A stretch of 9,140 nucleotides of DNA from an uncultured Clostridia bacterium (GTDB taxonomy: Bacteria > Bacillota > Clostridia > Oscillospirales > Ruminococcaceae), in NCBI GenBank assembly GCA_937901465.1, contig CALGTU010000142.1:1-9140 (forward strand). Direction: 5' to 3'. Each line of letters opens with the position of its first letter. The stretch's first letter is position 1. The notes beneath the pieces were generated by a model. It was not told the DNA's origin, ran no database searches, and worked only from the letters and a program-made list of their open reading frames with translations. Of the stretch, positions 1 through 6,368 are shown in pieces. A program made the translations under genes and the position numbers.

Positions 1-248
1 TAAAAGGTCTTCGTGCTGTTACTGACTTTGAAAACGAGTTCCAGCAGGCACTTGCGAATAAGATTCTTTATGACGGTGCTGAAACTGTCTTTTTAACAAC
101 AAGTGCTGAAAATATGTATTGCAGTTCGAGCATTGTAAAGGAAATTGCAAAATACGGCAGAAACATCGACTCTTTTGTTCCCAGCAAAGTGCGTGATGTT
201 GTTATAGAAAGACTCTGCAAGACAAACAAAAAGGAGGAAGAAAAATGA
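1..248 (+). CDS. coaD: Phosphopantetheine adenylyltransferase, C-terminal part (5' end outside window)
   Basis: The enzyme transfers AMP from ATP to 4'-phosphopantetheine, giving dephospho-CoA, the penultimate step of cytoplasmic CoA synthesis. The reading frame enters at base 3 and gives about 81 residues to a TGA at 246-248. It begins with KGLRAVTDFENEFQQALANK, the conserved CoaD segment after the RGLR-type arginine that contacts substrate. It continues with ETVFLTTSAENMYCSSSIVKE, of which SSSIVKE is the family's ATP-binding serine motif, and ends with the usual FVPSKVRDVV stretch. The nucleotidyltransferase HxGH motif would lie upstream of the window and cannot be checked. The stop overlaps the next start (ATGA), so the two genes are probably translationally coupled. 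The last residues are a lysine- and glutamate-rich tail created by the downstream gene's ribosome binding site. Identification is confident from motif order alone. Confidence 0.93.
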   Translation, partial: KGLRAVTDFENEFQQALANKILYDGAETVFLTTSAENMYCSSSIVKEIAKYGRNIDSFVPSKVRDVVIERLCKTNKKEEEK

Positions 249-718
249 ATATAGATGAAATTCTTGAAATGATTGATGATACTCTTGATAAGGGTGCTAC
301 TGTTCCTTTTTCAGGTAAAAAAGTTGTGGTTGACGCTGACAAGATAAGAGATCTTCTTAACGAAATCAGACTTAATCTTCCTCAGGAAATAAAGCAGGCA
401 AAACTTATAGTTATGGATAGAAAAACGATTATTTCTGATGCCAATGAAGAAGCAGAAACAATCGTAAGAAAAGCAGAAGAAAGAGCAAAGGCTATTGTTT
501 CAAACGAAGAAATCGTTAAAGAAGCAAGAACAAAGGCTACTGAAATACTCAGTCAGACACAGGATAAATGCAAGCAGATGAAGATTGAAGCAAGAGAATA
601 TGTTGAAAAAATTCTCGACCAGACAGAAACTCTTCTCAGTACAAGCATTGTTTCTGTTAAAAAGACAAAGCAGGCTGTAAGAACAGCGGGTAAGTCAACA
701 GGCGAAAATCAGCAGTAA
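245..718 (+). CDS. Coiled-coil protein of the coaD operon, F0/V-ATPase stalk-like
   Basis: This 157-residue soluble protein has no signal peptide or membrane segment. Residues 1-50 contain a short conserved-looking head (VPFSGKKVVVDADKIRDLL). From about residue 55 to 135 the sequence is a nearly uninterrupted charged helix rich in A, E, K and Q (EEAETIVRKAEERAKAIV and similar), as in ATP synthase b subunits, V-ATPase subunit H/E stalks and DivIVA-type coiled coils. It lacks the N-terminal membrane anchor of a true F0 b subunit, and there is no ATP synthase context, so I read it as a coiled-coil protein of unknown function; such genes downstream of coaD in clostridia are often labelled 'ATPase' by similarity. 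The start follows AAGGAGG (231-237) by 7 nt and overlaps the coaD stop. The C-terminal 20 residues are basic and low in complexity. Function is not inferable from sequence. Confidence 0.85.
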   Translation: MNIDEILEMIDDTLDKGATVPFSGKKVVVDADKIRDLLNEIRLNLPQEIKQAKLIVMDRKTIISDANEEAETIVRKAEERAKAIVSNEEIVKEARTKATEILSQTQDKCKQMKIEAREYVEKILDQTETLLSTSIVSVKKTKQAVRTAGKSTGENQQ

Positions 719-726
719 AAAATAAA

Positions 727-753
727 GGGTATCAGATTTTCTGATACCCTTTT
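727..753. terminator. Bidirectional rho-independent terminator between convergent genes
   Basis: A perfect 10-bp stem, GGGTATCAGA (727-736) and TCTGATACCC (740-749), encloses a TTT loop. On the plus strand it is followed by TTTT at 750-753. On the minus strand the stem is followed by the complement of the A-rich run at 715-726, giving a U-rich tail. It therefore suits both the coaD operon and acpP transcription arriving from the right. Confidence 0.92.
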
Positions 754-766
754 GTTATCCATTTTA

Positions 767-994
767 TTATGTGTTGTCTTCGATATATCTTATTATATCT
801 TCAACCGTTTTTATGTTTTCAACGGCTTCATCAGGAATTTCCATTTCGAATTCATCTTCGAGCGACATGATAAGGTCGACAACATCGAGAGAATCTGCGC
901 CAAGGTCACTCTGAATATCGGCTGATAAAGTTACTTCGCTTTCGTCAACATCAAGCTGGTCGATAATAATTTCTTTGAGTCTTTCATAGATCAT
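767..994 (-). CDS. acpP: Acyl carrier protein
   Basis: This 75-residue acidic helical protein carries acyl chains on a 4'-phosphopantetheine arm in fatty acid synthesis. The attachment serine is S35 in the GADSLDVVDLIMSLEDEF motif, with the classic DSL signature and the following recognition helix. Helix I (YERLKEIIIDQL) and helix III/IV (IPDEAVENIKTVEDIIRYI) match the family, and the length is normal (75-80). The ATG is preceded by GGAGGT (plus coordinates 1003-1008) at 8 nt. A near-consensus promoter lies directly upstream and a terminator directly downstream, so it can be expressed alone. It is divergent from the operon beginning with the FabD homologue, so the two are not co-transcribed despite the biochemical link. 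Paralogous acyl carrier proteins for other pathways cannot be excluded. Confidence 0.95.
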   Translation of the reverse strand: MIYERLKEIIIDQLDVDESEVTLSADIQSDLGADSLDVVDLIMSLEDEFEMEIPDEAVENIKTVEDIIRYIEDNT

Positions 995-1026
995 TGTGCA
1001 ATACCTCCGAGGAATATGTTACATAC

Positions 1027-1055
1027 AGTATATAACAGTATGGCTTAAAGGTCAA
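1027..1055 (-). promoter_or_regulatory. acpP promoter
   Basis: Read on the minus strand, TTGACC (1055-1050), a 17-bp spacer and TATACT (1032-1027) form a near-consensus sigma-A promoter. The predicted start is near 1019, giving a leader of roughly 25 nt with the GGAGGT site. A heptamer ATACTGT occurs twice at a 10-bp step across the spacer and -10 region (1025-1031 and 1035-1041 in plus coordinates). Confidence 0.78.
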
Positions 1056-1064
1056 TAGCTAATT

Positions 1065-1559
1065 TTATAATTCAGACAGAAGTGTGAGAAGAATACTTCC
1101 GACATAGAAGAGTGCATAGATTACTATCATAACAACAAATACTATTGTGAGCTTTTTGGTGTATTTAGGATTCGCTCTCTGAGATTTTAAAATAACATGA
1201 GAAATAATATATCCCCATAATCCGAGCGTAACGGTAAGAATAATGCCTAAGATAAAAAGACCATGTTCGTTTTTTATCTGCTGATCAGTTTTAGACATAT
1301 CTTCGGCATCTCTTTCTTTTGATGAAAAGGTTTTTATCGAAGGTTCGCCATTATGAGATTCACAAAGATGCCCTGCGTCTGATTTGTATGTATTATAGCT
1401 GTTTCCGCCGTTATGGGATTCGCAAAGATGACCTGCGTTTACATCAAGGTCGTTTATATCGGAAGCTAATTTATGTGTATCAACATAATATCCGCAATCG
1501 GGACATTGCCCGCCTATGAGTAGTTTCTGACAGATAGGACAATTTGTTTCTCTTGCCAT
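1065..1559 (-). CDS. Zinc-ribbon membrane protein with duplicated AGHLCESHNG motif
   Basis: The product is 164 residues from the ATG whose start is at 1559. That start is chosen because AAGGAGGG (GGAGGG at 1567-1572) sits 7 nt before it; the upstream in-frame ATG at 1589 would place this ribosome binding site inside the gene. Residues 7-22 form a four-cysteine zinc ribbon (CPIC, 8 residues, CPDC). Residues 42-51 and 62-71 are identical AGHLCESHNG copies, 20 residues apart, each with a His-x-Cys-x2-His pattern. A charged linker follows, then two hydrophobic helices at about 100-124 and 137-161, with lysines and arginines between them, predicting a hairpin membrane protein. There is no signal peptide. 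The zinc ribbon is probably cytoplasmic by charge distribution, which is inference. I do not recognise a specific family beyond 'zinc-ribbon domain-containing protein'. It lies upstream of acpP with no obvious terminator between, so some read-through is possible. Confidence 0.82.
   Translation of the reverse strand: MARETNCPICQKLLIGGQCPDCGYYVDTHKLASDINDLDVNAGHLCESHNGGNSYNTYKSDAGHLCESHNGEPSIKTFSSKERDAEDMSKTDQQIKNEHGLFILGIILTVTLGLWGYIISHVILKSQRANPKYTKKLTIVFVVMIVIYALFYVGSILLTLLSEL
1346..1438 (-). repeat. Two-copy 33-bp direct repeat, 60-bp period, inside the zinc-ribbon gene
   Basis: Copies occupy 1346-1378 and 1406-1438 and match at 29 of 33 positions. In the minus-strand frame all four differences fall at third codon positions and are silent (GGT/GGG, TGC/TGT, TCC/TCT, AAC/AAT). 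The encoded decapeptide AGHLCESHNG is therefore identical in both copies, while the ten residues between copies are unrelated in composition. Confidence 0.9.
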
Positions 1560-1591
1560 TTTGAAGCCCTCCTTTTTGGCTATTTGCATAA

Positions 1592-1620
1592 TTGTAATTT
1601 GATTTTATATGTGTTATAAT
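1592..1620 (+). promoter_or_regulatory. Promoter of the fabD-like/aro operon
   Basis: TTGTAA (1592-1597), a 17-bp spacer and consensus TATAAT (1615-1620) predict a start near 1627, leaving a leader of about 130 nt before the first gene. No equally good promoter was found on the minus strand for the divergent zinc-ribbon gene; TTTACA (1655-1650) with TATACC (1632-1627) is a weak candidate. Confidence 0.65.
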
Positions 1621-1629
1621 ATACTTGGT

Positions 1630-1709
1630 ATAGTTTTTTGTTTTATCGATGTAAAGCGATGATACAAAACTATCGTTACCGACTGAAAGAATTATAAATC
1701 TTTTGTCGG
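1630..1709 (+). promoter_or_regulatory. Structured 5' leader with two hairpins before the fabD-like gene
   Basis: Hairpin 1 spans 1630-1673. ATAGTTTT (1630-1637) pairs with AAAACTAT (1666-1673), and an inner ATCG (1645-1648) pairs with CGAT (1657-1660), with a partly paired middle and an 8-nt loop. Hairpin 2 spans 1679-1709: CCGAC with GTCGG outside and AAAGA with TCTTT inside, around an A/T-rich loop. Neither is followed by a U run, so they are not simple terminators. They sit at the very 5' end of the predicted transcript and could stabilise it or regulate it. I recognise no known riboswitch class. Confidence 0.45.
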
Positions 1710-1755
1710 ATAAAGTCAAGTTAATAATTGCAAATAAACATAGAGGGTGAATGTT

Positions 1756-2685
1756 ATGAAAACAGCATTTTTATTTCCCGGCGAAAATTCACAGTATATC
1801 GGAATGGCAAGAAGTTTGACAGAAACATATCCTAAATTCTTAAGCTATTTCTATGATATGAGTCAGATTTTAGGTTATGATTTAAGACTTGCATGCTATT
1901 GTGGAGATGAAACATATCTTAACAGAGCATCAGTTATGATGCCTGCTATTCTCATAACCGATGTTATAGCTTATGAAGTTGCAAAATCAAAGGGTATGGC
2001 TTTTACAGCTGTTGCGGGATATGGCATAGGTGAATATGCGGCTATGGTTGCATCAGGAATGATAAACCTTGAAACTGCTATGAAGCTTGTTATTGAAAGA
2101 GCAAAAGCACTTGAATACTGTGAAAAGATGAAACCCGGTTCTATGGCTGTTATAAACGGAAGAACAACGGAAGAAGTTGAAAAAGCATGTGAAGAAATAG
2201 ATGAATTTGTAATTCCTGCTATATACAATTCTCCTGATAATATCGTTGTTTCAGGAACAGACAGTGCAGTTGACAAGATTGTCCATAAGTTTAATTCTGA
2301 AGGTGCTCATTGCACAAGAACAAGCCTTCGTTGTGCTTATCATACAAAACTTATGAAGGTGGCTGCCGAGAGATTCCTTGAAGCAATACGTTTTACAAAG
2401 TTCAATCCTCCCAACTGCAGATATTTTGCAGGGGATACAGGCGATGAACTTAAAGATTTTGACAATATGCCCGAATATCTTGCAAAACAGCTTACATCTC
2501 AGGTTAACTTTAAAAGAGAACTTGAAATTATGGCTGAACAGGGATACGATACATTCATCGAATGCGGCCCTATGGATATTCTTTCAAAATTCACACAGAA
2601 AACTTTACCCGAAGCACTTGTTCTCAATGTTGAGGATATGGATTCTCTTAAAAAATCCATGGCAGCGCTCGGAATCCCAGATTAA
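1756..2685 (+). CDS. FabD-family malonyl-ACP transacylase homologue lacking the catalytic serine
   Basis: This is a 309-residue, full-length acyltransferase-fold protein. FabD moves malonyl from malonyl-CoA to ACP through a GHSxGE serine, a downstream histidine and an arginine that holds the malonyl carboxylate. Here the motif reads GYGIGEY (residues 88-94), so the serine is Gly90 (GGC) and the preceding histidine is Tyr89. The N-terminal FPGQGSQ motif reads FPGENSQ, changing the oxyanion-hole glutamine to Glu10. Arg115, the NSP-IVVSG segment (158-167) and catalytic-type His196 (AYHTKLM) are kept. The frame is intact and the rest is well conserved, so it looks like a maintained pseudoenzyme or altered-function paralogue, not a decaying gene. 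The ATG at 1756 is preferred over GTG 1747 because AGAGGGTG (1742-1749) then serves as ribosome binding site. First gene of the operon, 17 nt before aroE. Confidence 0.88.
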   Translation: MKTAFLFPGENSQYIGMARSLTETYPKFLSYFYDMSQILGYDLRLACYCGDETYLNRASVMMPAILITDVIAYEVAKSKGMAFTAVAGYGIGEYAAMVASGMINLETAMKLVIERAKALEYCEKMKPGSMAVINGRTTEEVEKACEEIDEFVIPAIYNSPDNIVVSGTDSAVDKIVHKFNSEGAHCTRTSLRCAYHTKLMKVAAERFLEAIRFTKFNPPNCRYFAGDTGDELKDFDNMPEYLAKQLTSQVNFKRELEIMAEQGYDTFIECGPMDILSKFTQKTLPEALVLNVEDMDSLKKSMAALGIPD

Positions 2686-2689
2686 AAGG
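2684..2689 (+). promoter_or_regulatory. Weak, distant ribosome binding site for aroE
   Basis: The only purine-rich candidate before aroE is AAAAGG, overlapping the upstream stop codon and 13 nt from the ATG at 2703. Every other gene here has a better site at 6-9 nt. The arrangement suggests that aroE translation depends partly on ribosomes finishing the FabD homologue. Confidence 0.4.
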
Positions 2690-2702
2690 TTGTTGGTTAA
2701 AA

Positions 2703-3524
2703 ATGAAATGCACACTTATAGGTCATCCGTTAGGACATTCGCTTTCTCCTGATATTCATACAAAGCTTTTTGCACTTTCAGGAGTTACAGGTGAATATGA
2801 CCTTACAGATATTCCGAAAGAACTTTTGGAAGAAAAAGTTGAATATCTTAAAACACTTGACGGTTTTAATATAACTATTCCTTACAAGACAGATATAATC
2901 CCTTATCTTTCATCACTTGATGAAACGGCAAAGCGTTATGGTGCTGTAAACTGCGTTTCTGTTAAAGACGGAAAGATGACAGGATACAACACCGACTGCA
3001 TAGGATTTATCCGTTCGCTTGAAATGGGTGGGCTTTCTCTTTCGGGAAAAGTTCTTCTTTTAGGATGTGGCGGCGTCGGAAGAATGATGGCTTGCGAATT
3101 TCTTCTTCATGGTGCTGACCTTACTGTTGCGGTTTTACCCGAAGAAATTCCTATGGCAGAAAAGGTTGTTTCTTCGATGAAGAATTCTGAAAATGCAAAG
3201 GTTATTTCCCTTTCTGATATTTCGGGAGAATTTGATTTATGTGCTAACGCAACTCCTGTTGGAATGTTTCCAAAGGTTGATGTTTCACCCGTTTCAGAAG
3301 AAGTGGTTTCTTCCTGCAAGGCATTTTTTGATGTTATCTATAACCCTACAGAAACAAAGCTTATGAAGATGTTTGAAAAAGAGGGTAAAAAGGCTGTCGG
3401 AGGAATGGCTATGCTTGTTTATCAGGCTGTTGCGGCACACGAAATATGGTATGGCGCGAAGTTTGATGAAAATGATATAAACTCAATTATTTCTCAGATG
3501 AACGAAAAAATAAAGAACAACTGA
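2703..3524 (+). CDS. aroE: Shikimate dehydrogenase
   Basis: The enzyme reduces 3-dehydroshikimate to shikimate with NADPH in the cytoplasmic route to chorismate. The 273-residue product has the expected order of motifs: the shikimate-binding GHPLGHSLSPDIH (7-19), NITIPYK with catalytic Lys62, GYNTDCIGF with catalytic Asp98, the Rossmann loop GCGGVGR (121-127), NATPVGM, YNP, and a C-terminal GGMAMLVYQAVAAHEIW helix that closes over substrate. Length matches the family (about 270-290). One oddity is that the segment after the second Rossmann strand reads VAVLPEEIPMAEK where AroE enzymes usually have NRTxxKA, the clamp for the NADP 2'-phosphate. Cofactor preference may therefore differ. It is followed after 21 nt by aroK, the next pathway enzyme, which strongly supports the assignment. 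Confidence 0.96.
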   Translation: MKCTLIGHPLGHSLSPDIHTKLFALSGVTGEYDLTDIPKELLEEKVEYLKTLDGFNITIPYKTDIIPYLSSLDETAKRYGAVNCVSVKDGKMTGYNTDCIGFIRSLEMGGLSLSGKVLLLGCGGVGRMMACEFLLHGADLTVAVLPEEIPMAEKVVSSMKNSENAKVISLSDISGEFDLCANATPVGMFPKVDVSPVSEEVVSSCKAFFDVIYNPTETKLMKMFEKEGKKAVGGMAMLVYQAVAAHEIWYGAKFDENDINSIISQMNEKIKNN

Positions 3525-3545
3525 AATTGAAAGAAGGCGTTTTTT

Positions 3546-4079
3546 ATGCTTACAATTTATCTCTGCGGATTTATGGGATGCGGAAAGACAACTGTCGGAA
3601 AAGCCCTTGCCGAAAGACTAGGACACAATAATCATTCCGCTTTTCCTTTTATAGACCTTGATGAATACATAGTAAAGCGTGAAGGAAGATCAATAAAGAA
3701 TATCTTTGATATTGACGGAGAAGAATATTTCCGCAAGCTTGAAATAAAATGTATGCTTGAACTTTCAAACAATGGTGGCGTTATTGCATTAGGCGGCGGA
3801 ACGATTCTTTCTGAAGAAGCTTCAAGAGCGGCAAATGCCAGCGGAGAGGTTGTTTTTATAAATACACCGTTTGAAGTCTGCTATGAAAGAATTATGAAAG
3901 AAGATTTAGGCAGAGGCAGACCGCTGGTTATGACAAAATCAAGAATAGAACTTGAAAATTTATATGCAGAACGTGCGTCGGTTTATGTTTCACATTCATC
4001 AATGTCTGTTGACGGCGACGCAGAAGTTCAGCTTGTTGTTCAGAGAATAATAGATTCTCTCAGTAATCCCAGTCTTTAA
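3546..4079 (+). CDS. aroK: Shikimate kinase
   Basis: The enzyme phosphorylates shikimate at O3 with ATP, the step after AroE. The 177-residue product has the P-loop GFMGCGKT (8-15), the DLD shikimate/magnesium motif (FIDLDEYI, Asp37 and Asp39), Arg63 in the EYFRKLE segment, the GGG shikimate-binding loop (83-85, LGGGT), the lid arginine in GRGRPL (122-127) and the C-terminal LYAERASVY adenine/arginine motif. All key residues are present. A short insertion between the first helix and the DLD strand (HNNHSAF, about 27-33) is slightly unusual. Ribosome binding site AGAAGG (3532-3537) lies 8 nt before the ATG. It sits between aroE and the FtsA-like gene with 15-21 nt gaps, clearly co-transcribed. 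Confidence 0.96.
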   Translation: MLTIYLCGFMGCGKTTVGKALAERLGHNNHSAFPFIDLDEYIVKREGRSIKNIFDIDGEEYFRKLEIKCMLELSNNGGVIALGGGTILSEEASRAANASGEVVFINTPFEVCYERIMKEDLGRGRPLVMTKSRIELENLYAERASVYVSHSSMSVDGDAEVQLVVQRIIDSLSNPSL

Positions 4080-4094
4080 AAGGAGTGAAACCCG

Positions 4095-6368
4095 ATGCCA
4101 CGTGGCAGAAAACCAAATGCGGTAAAAGCCGCTGAAAATAAAAAGTATACTCCTAATGGAGAAGTTTTCTTTTCGCTCGATATAGGAACAAGAACAGTTG
4201 TCGGTGTTGTTGGTGAAAAACGCGAAGATGATTTTCATGTTATCGATTGTGTCTCTATTCCTCATAACAAAAGAGCGATGACAGACGGTCAGATTGAAGA
4301 CATAGAAGAAGTTTCTAAAGTTGCTTCAAAGGTTATTGCCGAACTCGAAAAAAATCTTGGCATAAAGCTTCAGAATGTTGCTATTGCCGCAGCAGGAAGA
4401 GCACTCAGAACAAAGCGTGTTAAAGTTGATATCGATATAGACGGCAGAGATGTTATTACAGAAGATATGGTCCGTTCTTTCGAAATGGAAGCTGTTCAGC
4501 ATGCTCAGACAGAACTAGATAATGAAAATCCCGAAGGTTCTGTAAACTTCTATTGTGTTGGTCACAGCATAATAAACTTCTATCTTGACGATTATCCTTT
4601 AAAGAACTTTGTCGGACACAGAGGAAAGACTGTTACTGTTGATATGATAGCGGCTTTTCTTCCTGAAACTGTCGTTGAAAGTCTTTATGCGGTAACTGAT
4701 AGATTAGGGCTCGAAGTAAAGAGTCTTACTCTCGAACCTATCGCCGCTATGAATGTTATAATTCCACCCGAAGTAAGACTTATAAACATAGCGCTTGTCG
4801 ATATCGGCGCGGGAACATCAGACATCGCGATTTCAAAGGGCGGAAGTATTGTTGCTTATGCTATGGCTACTACTGCGGGTGATGAAATCACAGAAGAAAT
4901 CATAAAGAATTATCTTGTTGATTTCAATACAGCGGAACAGATGAAGCTTTCTTCAAATAAGGAAGAATTTTCATATACCGATATCCTGGGGCTTGAACAT
5001 ACTGTTTCATCGGAAGAATTTTTCAAATCGCTCTATCCTGCGGTTGACCTTTTATCAGCAACTATCGCCGAAAATATAGTTGCCGCTAATGGTGGCGAAA
5101 AACCTGCTGCTGTATTTTTAGTAGGTGGCGGAAGCCGTGTTGAAGGACTGACTGCTAAACTTTCTGAAAAACTCGGTATCCCTGAAGAGAGAGTTGCGAT
5201 AGGAAACTCAAAGGTTATAAGACATATAACAACAGAAAAGCCTTATGTTTTAAAAGGACCTGAATTTATTACACCTGTCGGCATAGGCGTTACAGCTACA
5301 ATGTCGGGTGGATATGATTTCTCAACAATCATTCTTAACGGAAAGAAAATCAGGGCATTTAACAAAAACGGCATGTCTATGCTTGATATTCTTTCTATGG
5401 CAGGATATCGCTCAACAAGTCTTCTCGGAAGATCAGGAAGAAATCTCACATACACAATCGACGGCAATCAGAAACTTGTTAAGGGCGGAATGTCTGACCC
5501 TGCGGTTATAACAGTAAACGGACTTCCTGCTAACATAAACACTCTTGTTGACAAGGGCGACAAGGTTGATATTGTTCCTGCTAAAAACGGTGAAGATGCT
5601 GCTATTCTTCTTTCAGAAGCCGTTGAAGGATTTAATCCGTTATCCGTTAAAATTTCGGGAATGGATTATAAAGCAGGCGTATTTGCTGTTGTAAACGAAA
5701 AAGAAATTTACGACGGAAACTATCGCGTTGAAAACTTTGACAATATAAGAACAGTTAAAATTCTTACAATAGGTGAGCTTCTTGCAAAGCTTGATGCTGA
5801 CCCACAGAATTTTGTTGTTTTCAAGGGTAAGAGAATTCTTCCCATAGATTATCTTATTGCTGATGGCGAAGAATACACAATAGAAGAAAGAGATACTCTT
5901 CCAAAAGATATTGTTTCAGAAGAAGTTATTCCCGAACCTGTTGTTGAAGAAGCACCTGTAATCGAAGAGAAACTTCCCGAACCTGCTCCTGTAGCGGTTG
6001 AAGAAGTTATTGAAGAAGATTTCACAGAAGATGAAATAGATAAGATTCTTTCTGAAGTAAAGGAAGAAATAAAGGCTCCCGCTCCTGCTCTTAAAAAAGA
6101 GCTTGAAAATGAAGAATCGCCTTCACTTCTTACTGATAAGAAGGGTGTAACGGTTATTCTTAACGGAAAAACTCTTGCTATGAATCTTCAGAAGAACTGT
6201 ACAGAAAACATCTTTTTAGAACTTATGGCTTATGCCGATATCGATACACAGAATCCTCAGGGTGATGATATCGATATGACAAGAAACGGCAAGCCTGCAA
6301 CATATATGGATGTTCTTAAAGACGGAGATGTTTGTTCTATCAAATGGATAACAAGAAGGAAAAAGTAA
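4095..6368 (+). CDS. FtsA-like actin-family ATPase with three C-terminal beta-grasp-like modules
   Basis: This is a 757-residue cytoplasmic protein with no signal or membrane segment. Residues about 24-410 are an FtsA/PilM-type actin fold: phosphate-1 loop LDIGTRTVVGVV (28-39), an FtsA-style SHS2/1C insertion (about 90-205, including INFYLDDYPLKNFVGHRG), phosphate-2 loop LVDIGAGTSDIAI (234-246) and adenosine motif FLVGGGSRVEG (about 341-351). Three segments then follow with a shared pattern of VxxNGK-helix-NGxxxxxxxLxDGDxVxI: about 411-496, 517-599 and 684-754. They resemble ThiS/ubiquitin-like beta-grasp folds. A Pro/Glu-rich linker (about 600-683) separates the second and third. The end is basic (RRKK) instead of FtsA's usual membrane-binding amphipathic helix. 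Classical FtsA is about 400-450 residues and sits beside ftsZ; this one is in an aro operon, so I read it as a paralogue with a scaffold or morphogenesis role, which is inference. AAAGGAGTG precedes the start. Confidence 0.85.
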   Translation: MPRGRKPNAVKAAENKKYTPNGEVFFSLDIGTRTVVGVVGEKREDDFHVIDCVSIPHNKRAMTDGQIEDIEEVSKVASKVIAELEKNLGIKLQNVAIAAAGRALRTKRVKVDIDIDGRDVITEDMVRSFEMEAVQHAQTELDNENPEGSVNFYCVGHSIINFYLDDYPLKNFVGHRGKTVTVDMIAAFLPETVVESLYAVTDRLGLEVKSLTLEPIAAMNVIIPPEVRLINIALVDIGAGTSDIAISKGGSIVAYAMATTAGDEITEEIIKNYLVDFNTAEQMKLSSNKEEFSYTDILGLEHTVSSEEFFKSLYPAVDLLSATIAENIVAANGGEKPAAVFLVGGGSRVEGLTAKLSEKLGIPEERVAIGNSKVIRHITTEKPYVLKGPEFITPVGIGVTATMSGGYDFSTIILNGKKIRAFNKNGMSMLDILSMAGYRSTSLLGRSGRNLTYTIDGNQKLVKGGMSDPAVITVNGLPANINTLVDKGDKVDIVPAKNGEDAAILLSEAVEGFNPLSVKISGMDYKAGVFAVVNEKEIYDGNYRVENFDNIRTVKILTIGELLAKLDADPQNFVVFKGKRILPIDYLIADGEEYTIEERDTLPKDIVSEEVIPEPVVEEAPVIEEKLPEPAPVAVEEVIEEDFTEDEIDKILSEVKEEIKAPAPALKKELENEESPSLLTDKKGVTVILNGKTLAMNLQKNCTENIFLELMAYADIDTQNPQGDDIDMTRNGKPATYMDVLKDGDVCSIKWITRRKK

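Noticed and set aside
245..718. F0 ATP synthase subunit b
   Set aside because: It has no N-terminal membrane helix and no neighbouring ATP synthase genes; similarity is limited to the coiled-coil composition.
1319..1519. Plus-strand open frame opposite the zinc-ribbon gene
   Set aside because: It is antisense to a gene with clear domains and has a Cys/Arg/Tyr-rich composition typical of chance frames.
1560..1589. Ten-residue N-terminal extension of the zinc-ribbon gene from an upstream ATG
   Set aside because: The extension contains the AAGGAGGG ribosome binding site that sits at ideal distance from the internal ATG at 1559, and its residues do not look like protein.
1480..1719. Minus-strand open frame across the leader of the fabD-like operon
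   Set aside because: It overlaps the zinc-ribbon gene in another frame, has no ribosome binding site and encodes no recognisable protein.
1747..1755. GTG start for the FabD homologue
   Set aside because: The GTG lies within AGAGGGTG, the only ribosome binding site; the ATG at 1756 gives the family-typical MKTAFLFPG beginning.
2378..2752. Plus-strand open frame overlapping the fabD-like/aroE junction
   Set aside because: It is a frame-shifted shadow of two clearly coding genes, with no start signal.
6332..6367. Upstream ATG start for the YfcE-type gene
   Set aside because: It lies inside the FtsA-like coding region without a suitable binding site; the overlapping TAATG start gives the standard MKILIASDIHG beginning.
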